From: Oreohelix idahoensis
Taxonomy: Eukaryota > Mollusca > Gastropoda > Stylommatophora > Oreohelicidae
Length of the DNA stretch: 64,000 bases
Direction: 5' to 3'
NCBI GenBank assembly: GCA_024509875.1
Contig: JAMPIV010010594.1
Span: 310,001 to 374,000 of the forward strand
The first letter of the stretch is position 1. Each line of letters opens with the position of its first letter. Below are positions 23,301-33,187 of this stretch, one piece after another. A program made the position numbers and the translations under genes. Below the pieces are notes generated by a model, which was not told the DNA's origin, made no database searches, and was given only the letters and a program-made list of their open reading frames with translations.

Positions 23301-24804
23301 CTCATCACTGTCCGTGATACAGGATGAGGAAACAAGTTTTTCAGATGTAAATCTTCCTCTTCCAATGATCCCACTTCATTCTAGTGAATCATGGAAGAAC
23401 GTTACTGTCTCTCCTGATTTGTCTCTAGGAGAACAGCGACAAGTTTCAACTATGTTGCAAACATTTCAGGATGTACTCACTGACATCCCTGGACAAACGA
23501 ATGTCATTGAACATGACATTGTTCTAACTGACCATACTCCTATTAGGGTTAGACCTTATCCTATACCTATACATTTTCAAGCACAGGTCGAGAAAGAGTT
23601 GGATGAGATGATAGATTTGAAAATAATCGAACCATCCACCTCTGCATATTCTTCGCCGATGGTTATTGTGCGTAAAAAAGACAATAACATACGTCTTTGC
23701 GTTGACTATCGAAAATTGAATCAAGTAACGAAGTTCGATGCCGAACCTATGCCTTTACTGGAAGAGCTACTTACTCGACTCTCCAAATCTCATTTTTTCA
23801 CTAAACTTGATTTGTCTAAAGGATATTGGCAAGTTCCTTTATCTGAACGCGCCAAACCTCTCACGGCTTTTTCAACACCTAGAGGTTTGTTCCAATGGAA
23901 TTTTATGCCTTTCGGTCTTATGAACGCACCAGCTACATTCGTACGCATGATGCGCCGAATCCTATCTTATCGGTCAGATGTCATTGCATATCTAGACGAC
24001 ATCTGTCTTTTCAGCGATACTTGGGAAGATCACTATTCAGGGTTAGATGAATTGCTGTCTACTTTGCGTGAGCACAACCTGACAGCGAAACCCTCTAAAG
24101 CCTATATTGGTTTTAGCGAAATTTCTTTCCTAGGCCACCGAGTTGGTCATGGTTTCCTAAAGACAGAGGACCATAATACTAGTAAGATACTTAACATCTC
24201 AATCCCTAAGACTAAAAAACAGGTGAGAAGTCTGTTAGGTCTTATTCAATTTTATGGCAGATTCATTCAGAATCTATCCTCTATCATGGCACCTCTTTCA
24301 ACACTTCTAAAGAAAGGTTCGCCTAATGTGGTCCACTGGTCTCAGGAATGCCAATGCTCTCTGGATAAGATTAAAACATTGTTTTCAACACCACCTATTT
24401 TAGTGCTACCCACTAAAGATAAGACATTCGTTCTTCGTAGTGACGCTTCATCCACTGGGATTGGAGCGGCACTAATGCAAGAGTACTCTGGAACTCTGCA
24501 TCCTGTAATGTATATTTCCAGAAAACTTAATGCGGCAGAAAGGAATTATTCGGTTTTAGACCGTGAGCTATTAGCTATGGTTTGGTCGATCCTCAAACTA
24601 CAGAGATTCCTTCTAGGCGCACATTTCATAGTAGAAACCGACCAAAAAGCTCTTACTGCTATACAGAGTAAGAATTTGAAGAGCTCGAGGTCTACTCGAT
24701 ATGCAATTGCTCTTCAACCTTTTCATTTCTCTGTGCGAGCTATTCGTGGATCAGATAATGTGATGGCAGACATTCTGTCAAGATGCCCACATGATTCCAC
24801 ATAA
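20308..24804 (+). CDS. gag-pol: Gag-Pol of element 2 downstream of the frameshift (Gag core-PR-INT-RT-RNase H)
   Basis: A frame of about 1490 codons with no other break. It holds a Gag core (~20400-20950), an Asn/Arg/Gly/Tyr-rich basic region (~20970-21350), and a CPQC...CGH motif (~21463-21525). The protease motif reads DSGCT (D codon at 21622), with Cys where the first element has Ser. The integrase has an HHCC block (~22205-22340) and DD35E (D codons at 22420 and 22600, E at 22708), followed by a GPY module. RT has YLDD (23995-24000), and RNase H follows to GSDNVMADILSR. Integrase again precedes RT. There is no ATG close to the start of this segment, as expected if it is the continuation of the upstream gag. 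Confidence 0.92.
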   Translation, partial: AIREHEFELEKLRLTSMSNVNQASSGNGKPSTYKVKVPPFNQSSDDITFWLDRFERSCRTHNVDKSQYANQLSENLKGESLTRLCLVGEADKDNYDVIRAALIKKYQLSEEGYRLLFKTMVPETGVEFSEFTAKARLTVDRWIELSKTEKTYEGLMDLLLRDKIMSCVNKPFLEFIHERKPKSLKEMEEYCSQYVTAHPDVTFGNTKIKESMPVASATPYNPNYSHRFQGPQNRFDKKGNHNSYQNQGNQSFQGSSSKNWRRADSSRHRGGHNYRNFRRGSNYRNYQGYPSWSQQDHNYRDTHYNEYDNGNQGNYDSNPNRGYNRGNNNYRGDNNRGRSQNKRHKPHFQANSAQQESHEAYKQSKDNNDASNMACAAFDFGRASQCPQCKTLFEPTTVSTLSCGHPLPALPASVAHDGRGSLVLHKGLVNNNPVSVLFDSGCTTIGVRQSLVDPSRATGQVVKCVTFDGTLEKYSTAIIRIATPFFTGDVHACLLPNPIADLIIGRIHGVKECTPQQISTWERQNMQIANAVVTRAQALNMPQTSSTEDNEVHNQDNPLVISRDSFIKQQEDDPTLKKFFILATKGDPNKDTSRKSWITKKNGVLVRMVQDSITSSHSQILVPKNLRVKILQHAHDSQCAGHMGFSRTKSRVLAAFFWPLVNKDIRIYCRSCKVCQEVKSKGPRHAAPIQAADIPIRPFQKMAIDIIGPFKIKSARGHQFILTCVDMCTRWPEAIPLKSITTADIADALWLIFSRLGFPGEILSDHGTQLISDTMSQVMSTLQIDRSLSSIYHPMSNGMVERLNRTLKNLLGKITEDHPQDWDRVLPAALFAYREVPNEHTGFSPFELVFGARPRGPMSLLHDLITSDNIDDDTKSSYEYVIALRQKIIEACKLATSSSEFAKQKARQFANKKRCLRQLCPGDKAFVLLPCRENRLLISWKGPYDIISKISDVDYIVDIDGKHKTFHINMLTEFHERPDYLQPIFQATDNSPVQHGHYSSLSVIQDEETSFSDVNLPLPMIPLHSSESWKNVTVSPDLSLGEQRQVSTMLQTFQDVLTDIPGQTNVIEHDIVLTDHTPIRVRPYPIPIHFQAQVEKELDEMIDLKIIEPSTSAYSSPMVIVRKKDNNIRLCVDYRKLNQVTKFDAEPMPLLEELLTRLSKSHFFTKLDLSKGYWQVPLSERAKPLTAFSTPRGLFQWNFMPFGLMNAPATFVRMMRRILSYRSDVIAYLDDICLFSDTWEDHYSGLDELLSTLREHNLTAKPSKAYIGFSEISFLGHRVGHGFLKTEDHNTSKILNISIPKTKKQVRSLLGLIQFYGRFIQNLSSIMAPLSTLLKKGSPNVVHWSQECQCSLDKIKTLFSTPPILVLPTKDKTFVLRSDASSTGIGAALMQEYSGTLHPVMYISRKLNAAERNYSVLDRELLAMVWSILKLQRFLLGAHFIVETDQKALTAIQSKNLKSSRSTRYAIALQPFHFSVRAIRGSDNVMADILSRCPHDST

Positions 24805-25288
24805 CTATTAGGGCTTAGACTTCTTGATATGTCTAGTTCTATAGTAGTTCCTTTTCTATATCATGATAGATACACATTTGTAATTTAATAATATAATGAT
24901 TGTATCACTACATAGCGGTTCATTGATGTTTATTCACCGCTGTGCTTTGATGATTTTTTCTTCATAAATCATAAATGTAAGATATCTAATACGAAATGAT
25001 GGTATGAATTTTTTAGGCATCGTGTAATTGCCAGAATTGTATTATACTTTGATGACACCTTCCTGGAAAAATTTACTTGTAGAGAAATAATTTCTCTCAG
25101 TTTATGAGACACATTCTCACCAGTCGCTCCATAAGTCGACTTAGCCTCATATTAGGCGTTATATGTATTCCTGATATTTTCATCTGCGCATTATTCATGC
25201 GTTGTGAGCCTATTGTACGTTGCTCCTAGATGTATTTCAAAAAGAAAAAAAATGTTCCATTTTTTTTTCCCGGGAGGTGTGGTAAGAC
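24805..25288 (+). other. 3' untranslated region and polypurine tract of element 2
   Basis: 484 bp without a gene, ending in CGGGAGGTGTGGTAAGAC (25271-25288) directly before the 3' LTR. This is the likely plus-strand primer. Confidence 0.6.
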
Positions 25289-26875
25289 TGTTACGTGCAG
25301 TCTTTGATATCTTACAATATTATACATTGGTATACTTGTTATGTTCGCAAATATTTTGTAAACAAAATAGATATTTTTTAGTGCTTAAGGGAAAGTCATT
25401 ATTGAGTTACTTCCCTTGAAAGTTGTGCGTCTCTTTCGATCGAACTCCGCGGATGAATCCAGTTTTACTGCGATTTATTCTTTGTTTGGGTAGTAATAGA
25501 TTGTTCTTGCTTCAGAATATCTATGGCCTGAATTTATGTGTATTGTTTGTCTGTGTAGGACGAATCTGTCTTATATCTGTATATCTTTACATATCTAAGT
25601 CGAACTATATGTTCTGTTGTCTCTAGAGAGGTCAAAGGCTGTTCGGCGGATGTGTCGCGAGAGAGGTGTGTTTTGGCTTCGCCCTGATGATGGGCTGTGT
25701 TTTTCTATGTCGGCTGGACGCCGGGAAAAAAGTGATCTCAGTGGTTTTTGGGGAAAGTGATAGTCGTCTAGACCTATCGTGTATGCTTTACCCCAGTGTT
25801 CATTCTTATTGCCAAGGAATGGCAAAATCATATTTCTGAAAACCAAGGTAATAAAGATACTCTTTTGAACTCTCGTACGAAGCCACCGTTTTTCGATAGG
25901 GATGATTTGTACGTCTGAGAGGATACATCTAACTAGATGAAAAAAACGATTCTGATTCCTAGCAGCACTATATCCTGTAGAATGCAGTCAATTGTTCATG
26001 ATCAAATCTACAGAGCAATGAAATGTTTAATGAATGACTAACTTTAGGACAGATTCATTATCTGTATCCAAACGTGAGTGACAGCTCACGAGTGAAGCCA
26101 TCTTGGAACCAAACATGTAGTGACTTTCAAGAAGAGAAAAGGGATGCCCGTATTATCGCTTGATTAGTCCAGAGATCACTGCTACACATGAGAACCCATT
26201 GCTAGCGGTTCAATATAATTATATGGAAAAATCTGTGCTGGACATTATGTTAAGGAATCTTCGCTAGACGAGATTAGGTCTAGAAGCCATCTTGGATATT
26301 GTTTATAATCTGACGTGCTTTGTCAGTAAACTCAGTTGATATATATATATGGGCAATACTGAGTGCTTGGCTACTGACAGTCCATTATACTATTATTCTA
26401 CATGAGTGCCCATGTAACATAACATTGCAAGACCATTTATCCACTGTACCATGATGTATTATGCCAACCTGTGATTTGTCACTATCTGTGCTGTCGAGTG
26501 TGTACGTCCAATTAAACTTTAGTAAAGGTACACAGTCGTTGGTGTCGATGACTTCCAGCCATACATGAGTGTGAGAAAAGAACATTTGTCAACACCACGA
26601 ACTCTTCCTATCATTCGCACATTATACACTCCATCTATGTCTACACACCACTGCGTAGGTCAAGTTGACATTCCATACTCGAACCACGAGCAACACAACA
26701 ACACAGTATTTAACTCTGGTGATGTTCGAGCGAGCTTCAGATTTCTCAGCATGTCTCTTGCTCAGGGCAAGGGTCTTGTATTAAGAGTTTATCAACTGAT
26801 GATGATGATGTCTGCTTCCATCCACTTATATTTATCATTTGGTGGACATCATTAATAAGAAAAAGATTCTTATCA
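25289..26875 (+). repeat. 3' LTR of element 2
   Basis: 1587 bp, matching the 5' LTR except for a missing C near 25429, a T to G change in GGCTGGACGCC, and a T to C change in GATACATCTAAC. Confidence 0.95.
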
Positions 26876-27107
26876 CACCCCATTCATAATCTCATATTAG
26901 TGTCACCTTGTACGACATGATAAGGTTGTCACCCCATTCATAATCTCATATTAGTGTCACCTTGCATGACATGATAAGGTTGTCACCCCATTCATAATCT
27001 CATATTAGTGTCACCTTGTATGACATGATAAGGTTGTCACCCCATACATAATCTCATATTAGTGTCACCATGGCATGACATGATAAGGTTGTCACCCCAT
27101 TCATAAC
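26876..27107. repeat. 54-bp minisatellite, part 3
   Basis: About four units of the array cut at 17212. It begins with the right copy of the target duplication CACCC (26876-26880). Confidence 0.95.
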
Positions 27108-27478
27108 CCTCCACTCCCAAAGGAGCATAGGCCTTCAACAAACACATGCCAAGTCCTCCTGTCACGTGCCATCATCTCAAGTTCTTTCCATGTTCTCCTC
27201 ATCATTTTCACCTCTGTTTCCAACTCTCTTCTCCACGTACTTCTTGGTCTTCCTCTGCCTCTCTTGCCCTGCGGGTTCCAGAACAAGGACTGCCTTGTAA
27301 TGCTATCAACAGGTTTCCTCAGTGTGTGTCCTATCCATCGCCATCGTCTTCTTCTCATCTCTTGTTCCACTGGCACTTGTCTAGTTCTTGTCATCAGTTC
27401 TACGTTGGTAACCTTGTCATACCATTTTAATCCCTCTATTCTACGCAAGCACCCATTTATGAAAGTCTGTAGCTTTTT
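27108..27478 (-). mobile_element. LINE ORF2 C-terminal fragment inserted in the 54-bp array
   Basis: The minus strand reads an open frame with KLQTFINGCLRRI, then RRRRWRWIGHTLRK, RQSLFWNPQGKRGRGRP and W-E/W-H blocks. This is the tail that follows the RT domain in many LINEs. The core RT and endonuclease are absent. The array resumes directly on both sides, so this is the third interruption of the 54-bp array. Confidence 0.8.
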
Positions 27479-28040
27479 TGTCACCCCATTCATAATCTCA
27501 TATAAGTGTCACCTTGTATGAGATGATAAGGTAGTCGCCCCATTCATAATGTCATATTAGTGTCACGTTGTATGACATGATAAGGTTGTCACCCCATTCA
27601 TAATCTCATATTAGTGTCACCTTGTATGACATGATAAGGTTGTCACCCCATTCATAATCTCATATTAGTGTCACCTTGTATGACATGATAAGGTTGTCAC
27701 CCCATTCATAATCTCATATTAGTGTCACCTTGTATGACATGATAGGTTGTCATCCCATTCATAATCTCATATTAGTGTCACCTTGTATGACATGATAAGG
27801 TTGTCACCCCATTCATAATCTCATATTAGTGTCACCTTGTATGACATGATAAGGTTGTCACCGCATTCTTACTTACTTACTTAGTCGTTCCCCTTCTACC
27901 GTGAGGTGTAGAGGTTTGTCACCCCATTCATAATCTCATATTAGTGTCACCTTGTATGACATGATAAGGTTGTCACCCCATTCATAATCTCATATTAGTG
28001 TCACCTTGTATGACATGATAAGGTTGTCATCCCATACACA
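27479..28040. repeat. 54-bp minisatellite, part 4
   Basis: About ten units. It is interrupted at about 27868-27915 by a short piece starting TTACTTACTTACTTAGTCG, which is the tail of the LINE family seen at 41018 and 52506. Confidence 0.93.
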
Positions 28041-28265
28041 ACCCCCCCCCCCCACACACACACAACAACCACATACACAACAACCACATGACACCCCCCA
28101 CACAACAACCCTGAACAACAACCTTACACACAACAACCCCACACACAACAACCATACACACAATCCCACACACAACCCTACACACACCAACCCTACACAC
28201 AACTCTACACACAACAACTCCACACACCAACCCCACACAACCCCATACACAACAACCCCATAACA
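28041..28265. repeat. CA/CAA-rich simple sequence
   Basis: Irregular ACACAACAACCCC-type low-complexity DNA with a C run near 28044-28053. Long frames here are artefacts of composition. Confidence 0.9.
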
Positions 28266-28379
28266 TGCCTGAGGGTACAGTAGTCCTATTCTTTCATTGT
28301 CTCTTCAGAGACCCGACCCCCCCCCCAGGAGCTACACAGACCAGAAACAGATGTCATTGTGACATGTCAAAAAACTTAC

Positions 28380-28480
28380 GTGTCTCTCCATCCCCTGTAC
28401 CACCTCCTCCAGCCAAGCCAAACTTTTCCCGCTCTTTTTCATCCTTCTCTTTTTCTTTCTCTCGCTCTATATTTAATGAC
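28380..28480 (-). CDS. SPPL3: SPPL3 coding exon 3 (charged linker)
   Basis: This is a 101-bp exon on the minus strand with acceptor TGTTTCAG (ending 28481) and donor GTAAGT (28379-28374). Its first base completes the Arg codon begun in exon 2. The product then reads SLN, a highly charged Glu/Lys/Arg stretch (EREKEKEKDEKEREK) and a Gly-rich tail, and leaves one base (C) for exon 4. SLN directly after GSFR is the family pattern, and the charged, glycine-rich loop fits the variable linker between the first two membrane segments. The exon is too short and too low in complexity to find by homology alone. The phase agreement on both sides and the splice sites are what support it. It sits between a CA-rich tract and the 71-77-bp minisatellite. 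Confidence 0.85.
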
Positions 28481-28504
28481 CTGAAACACAGTCAATCTAG
28501 TCTG

Positions 28505-31500
28505 TCAATATAACAAGTGATAGGTGGGTGCAGCACAAACACAACACAGTGAGTGAATCTAGAGGAATAAACTTCTCTTATCAATATAACAAGTGATAGG
28601 TGGGTGCAGCACAAACACAACACAGTGAGTGAATCTAGAGGAATAAACTTCTCTTATCAATATAACAAGTGATGGGTGGGTGCAGCACAAACACACACAG
28701 TGAGTATAGAGGAATAAACTTCTCTTATCAATATAACAAGTGATAGGTGGGTGCAGCACAAACACAACACAGTGAGTGAATCTAGAGGAATAAACTTCTC
28801 TTATCAATATAACAAGTGATGGGTGGGTGCAGCACAAACACACACAGTGAGTATAGAGGAATAAACTTCTCTTATCAATATAACAAGTGATAGGTGGGTG
28901 CAGCACAAACACACACAGTGAGTATAGAGGAATAAAATTCTCTTATCAATATAACAAGTGATAGGTGGGTGCAGCACAAACACACACAGTGAGTATAGAG
29001 GAATAAACTTCTCTTATCAATATAACAAGTGATAGGTGGGTGCATCACAAACACACACAGTGAGTATAGAGGAATAAACTTCTCTTATCAATATAACAAG
29101 TGATAGGTGGGTGCAGCACAAACACACACAGTGAGTATAGAGGAATAAACTTCTCTTATCAATATAACAAGTGATAGGTGGGTGCAGCACAAACACACAC
29201 AGTGAGTGAATCTAGAGGAATAAACTTCTCTTATCAATATAACAAGTGATAGGTGGGTGCAGCACAAACACACACAGTGAGTCTAGAGGAATAAACTTCT
29301 CTTATCAATATAACAAGTGATGGGTGGGTGCAGCACAAACAAAACACAGTGAGTGAATCTAGAGGAATAAACTTCTCTTATCAATATTACAAGTGATGGG
29401 TGGGTGCAGCACAAACACACACAGTGAGTGAATCTAGAGGAATAAACTTCTCTTATCAATATAACAAGTGATAGGTGGGTGCATCACAAACACACACAGT
29501 GAGTATAGAGGAATAAACTTCTCTTATCAATATAACAAGTGATAGGTGGGTGCAGCACAAACACACACAGTGAGTATAGAGGAATAAACTTCTCTTATCA
29601 ATATAACAAGTGATAGGTGGGTGCAGCACAAACACACACAGTGAGTGAATCTAGAGGAATAAACTTCTCTTATCAATATAACAAGTGATAGGTGGGTGCA
29701 GCACAAACACACACAGTGAGTATAGAGGAATAAACTTCTCTTATCAATATAACAAGTGATAGGTGGGTGCAGCACAAACACACACAGTGAGTATAGAGGA
29801 ATAAACTTCTCCTATCAATATAACAAGTGATAGGTGGGTGCAGCACAAACACACACAGTGAGTGAATCTAGAGGAATAAACTTCTCTTATCAATATAACA
29901 AGTGATAGGTGGGTGCAGCACAAACACACACAGTGAGTATAGAGGAATAAACTTCTCTTATCAATATAACAAGTGATAGGTGGGTGCAGCACAAACACAC
30001 ACAGTGAGTCTAGAGGAATAAACTTCTCTTATCAATATAACAAGTGATAGGTGGGTGCAGCACAAACACACACAGTGAGTATAGAGGAATAAACTTCTCC
30101 TATCAATATAACAAGTGATAGGTAGGTGCAGCACAAACACACACAGTGAGTGAATCTAGAGGAATAAACTTCTCTTATCAATATAACAAGTGATGGGTGG
30201 GTGCAGTACAAACACACACAGTGAGTCTAGAGGAATAAACTTCTCTTATCAATATAACAAGTGATAGGTGGGTGCAGCACAAACACACACAGTGAGTATA
30301 GAGGAATAAACTTCTCTTATCAATATAACAAGTGATAGGTGGGTGCAGCACAAACACACACAGTGAGTATAGAGGAATAAACTTCTCCTATCAATATAAC
30401 AAGTGATAGGTGGGTGCAGCACAAACACACACAGTGAGTGAATCTAGAGGAATAAACTTCTCTTATCAATATAACAAGTGATAGGTGGGTGCAGCACACA
30501 CACACACAGTGAGTATAGAGGAATAAACTTCTCTTATCAATATAACAAGTGATAGGTGGGTGCAGCACAAACACACACAGTGAGTGAATCTAGAGGAATA
30601 AACTTCTCTTATCAATATAACAAGTGATAGGTGGGTGCAGCACAAACACACACAGTGAGTCTAGAGGAATAAACTTCTCTTATCAATATAACAAGTGATA
30701 GGTGGGTGCAGCACAAACACACACAGTGAGTATAGAGGAATAAACTTCTCCTATCAATATAACAAGTGATAGGTGGGTGCAGCACAAATGAAACACAGTG
30801 AGTCTAGAGGAATAAACTTCTATAATATAACAAGTGATAGGTGGGTGCAGTACAAACACACACAGTGAATCTAGAGGAATAAACTTCTCTTATCAATATT
30901 ACAAGTGATAGGTGGGTGCAGCACAAACACACACAGTGAGTCTAGAGGAATAAACTTCTCTTATCAATATAACAAGTGATAGGTGGGTGCAGCACAAACA
31001 CACACAGTGAGTATAGAGGAATAAACTTCTCCTATCAATATAACAAGTGATAGGTGGGTGCAGCACAAATGAAACACAGTGAGTCTAGAGGAATAAACTT
31101 CTATAATATAACAAGTGATAGGTGGGTGAAGCACAAACACACACAGTGAGTCTAGAGCAATAAACTTCTCTTATCAATATAACAAGTGATAGGTGGGTGC
31201 AGTACAAACACACACAGTGAGTATAGAGGAATTAACTTCTCTTATCAATATAACAAGTGATAGGTGGGTGCAGCACAAATGAAACACAGTGAGTCTAGAG
31301 GAATAAACTTCTATAATATAACAAGTGATAGGTGGGTGCAGTACAAACACACACAGTGAATCTAGAGGAATAAACTTCTCTTATCAATATTACAAGTGAT
31401 AGGTGGGTGCAGCACAAACACACACAGTGAGTCTAGAGGAATAAACTTCTCTTATCAATATAACAAGTGATAGGTGGGTGCAGCACAAACACACACAGTG

Positions 31501-32395
31501 AGTATAGAGGAATAAACTTCTCCTATCAATATAACAAGTGATAGGTGGGTGCAGCACAAATGAAACACAGTGAGTCTAGAGGAATAAACTTCTATAATAT
31601 AACAAGTGATAGGTGGGTGAAGCACAAACACACACAGTGAGTCTAGAGCAATAAACTTCTCTTATCAATATAACAAGTGATAGGTGGGTGCAGCACAAAC
31701 ACACACAGTGAGTGAATCTAGAGGAATAAACTTCTCTTATCAATATAACAAGTGATAGGTGGGTGCAGCACAAACACACACAGTGAGTATAGAGGAATAA
31801 ACTTCTCTTATCAATATAACAAGTGATAGGTGGGTGCAGCACAAACACACACAGTGAGTATAGAGGAATAAACTTCTCTTATCAATATAACAAGTGATAG
31901 GTGGGTGCAGCACAAACACACACAGTGAGTGAATCTAGAGGAATAAACTTCTCTTATCAATATTACAAGTGATAGGTGGGTGCAGCACAAACACACACAG
32001 TGAGTATAGAGGAATAAACTTCTCCTATCAATATAACAAGTGATAGGTGGGTGCAGCACAAATGAAACACAGTGAGTCTAGAGGAATAAACTTCTATAAT
32101 ATAACAAGTGATAGGTGGGTGAAGCATAAACGAAACACAGTGAGTATAGAGGAATAAACTTCTCCTATCAATATAACAAGTGATAGGTTGGTGCAGCACA
32201 AATGAAACACAGTGAGTCTAGAGGAATAAACTCCCATCAATATAACAAGTGATAGGTGGGTGCACACGAACGAAACACAGTGAGTATAGAGGAATAAACT
32301 TCTCCTATCAATTTAACAAGTAATAGGTGGATGAAGCACAAGTATAGAGCAAACTTTTATCAATATAACAAGTGATAGGTGGATTAAAATACAAC
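28505..32395. repeat. 71-77-bp minisatellite, ~3.9 kb
   Basis: Roughly fifty units containing GAATAAACTTCTCTTATCAA, ATAACAAGTGATAGGTGGGT and GCAGCACAAACACACACAG. Length varies through GTGAGTATAGAG versus GTGAGTGAATCTAGAG, and near the right end through ATGAAACACAG and a shortened CTATAATATAAC. A higher-order pattern of several unit types recurs (30780-31120 resembles 31260-31600). It fills most of SPPL3 intron 2. Confidence 0.97.
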
Positions 32396-32700
32396 AGATG
32401 GAGGTATACTCACAGAGATACAGAGAGCAACACATACAGCTGCATGGGACTATACAGATGAAGCTATACAGACACAGCTACACAGAAAAATCTACACACA
32501 CACTGAAACAGCTACATAAAAAAACTATACATAAAGACAGAGCTACACAGATGAAGCTATACAGAGTCAGGGCTTCATAGAAAAAGCTACACAGTCAGAG
32601 CTACACAGAAAAAAATATACATACACAGACAGAACTACACAGATGAAAGTACACTTACACAGACAAAACTACACATATACAGACATAGCTACACAGACAG
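32396..32700. repeat. Degenerate 20-30-bp repeats (AGCTACACAGA-type)
   Basis: Loose repetition of GCTACACAGA, GCTATACAGA and ACACAGACAGA. Too divergent to define one period. Confidence 0.7.
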
Positions 32701-33109
32701 AAACTAAGCAATATCAACACAAGACAGAAATGTTGGGTGAGGGCAGCATGAGTGTGGCCTACCTTAAGCTATACATTCGCAGACAGAGCTACAGAGTGTG
32801 GCCTACCTTAAGCTACACATACGCAGACAGAGCTACAAAGACAAGAGACTAGGCAATATCAACACAAGACACAAAGGTTGGGTGAGGGCAGCATGAGTGT
32901 GACCTACCTTAAGCTACACATACGCAGACAGAGCTACAAAAACAAGAGACTAGGCAATATCAACACAAGACAGAAAGGTTGGGTTAGGGCAGAATGAGTG
33001 TGACCTACATTAAGCTACACATACGCAGACAGAGCTACAAAGACAAGAGACTAGGCAATATCAACACAAGACACAAAGGTTGGGTGAGGGCAGCATGAGT
33101 GTGACTTAC
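32701..33109 (-). repeat. ~100-bp tandem repeats carrying copies of the exon 2 splice donor
   Basis: Units contain GGCAATATCAACACAAGACA, GGTTGGGTGAGGGCAGCATG and AGTGTGACCTACCTTAAGCT. The last unit ends at the true exon 2 donor (33109). The repeated part AGTGTGACCTACCTTAAGCT is a degenerate copy of AGTGTGACTTACCTAAAGCT, which spans the real donor and the last bases of the exon. On the minus strand, copies near 32757, 32800 and 32900 read AAG|GTAGG; that at 33000 reads ATGTAGG. Confidence 0.88.
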
Positions 33110-33187
33110 CTAAAGCTGCCATACACGATGAGTAAGATGGAGATGATAAAGGTTGAAATTCTGGAAGAGTCCACTATAGTCAGGGCC
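33110..33187 (-). CDS. SPPL3: SPPL3 coding exon 2 (first membrane segment)
   Basis: This is a 78-bp minus-strand exon. Its acceptor is TTTATCTTTGCAG (ending 33188) and its donor is AG|GTAAGTCAC (33109 downward). It encodes VDSSRISTF followed by IISILLIVYGSFR, which is nearly the same as the strongly conserved first membrane segment of animal SPPL3. It enters in phase 2 (the first G completes a Ser codon started in exon 1) and leaves AG for the next exon. Degenerate copies of its last ~20 bases plus the donor are repeated in the ~100-bp array just downstream (32750-33100). Confidence 0.93.
   Translation of the reverse strand, partial: GPDYSGLFQNFNLYHLHLTHRVWQL

Larger units (their letters stand above)
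17213..26875 (+). mobile_element. Complete Gmr1-like Ty3/gypsy LTR retrotransposon (element 2)
   Basis: This 9.66-kb element has TG...CA LTRs at 17213-18800 and 25289-26875, flanked by CACCC. I see two substitutions and one 1-bp indel between the LTRs, so the insertion is recent. The coding region at 19914-24804 has the same Gag-protease-integrase-RT-RNase H order as element 1. The proteins are clearly related but well diverged, so this is a different family within the same group. The leader (18803-19913) and the 3' part (24805-25288) hold no other gene. Confidence 0.95.
192..28379 (-). other. SPPL3: SPPL3 intron 3, 28.2 kb, transposon- and repeat-filled
   Basis: This intron lies between exon 3 (donor at 28379) and exon 4 (acceptor ending at 192). 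Nearly all of it is minisatellite plus two full LTR retrotransposons and LINE pieces, described separately. Both LTR elements run antisense to SPPL3, while the LINE at 13.9-16.0 kb runs in the sense direction. 815-985 and 12281-12530 hold nothing I recognise apart from short simple stretches. Confidence 0.8.

Noticed and set aside
28505..32395. Regular repeats suggesting a CRISPR array
   Set aside because: Units are head to tail with no unique spacers, the DNA is eukaryotic, and no cas-like gene is present.
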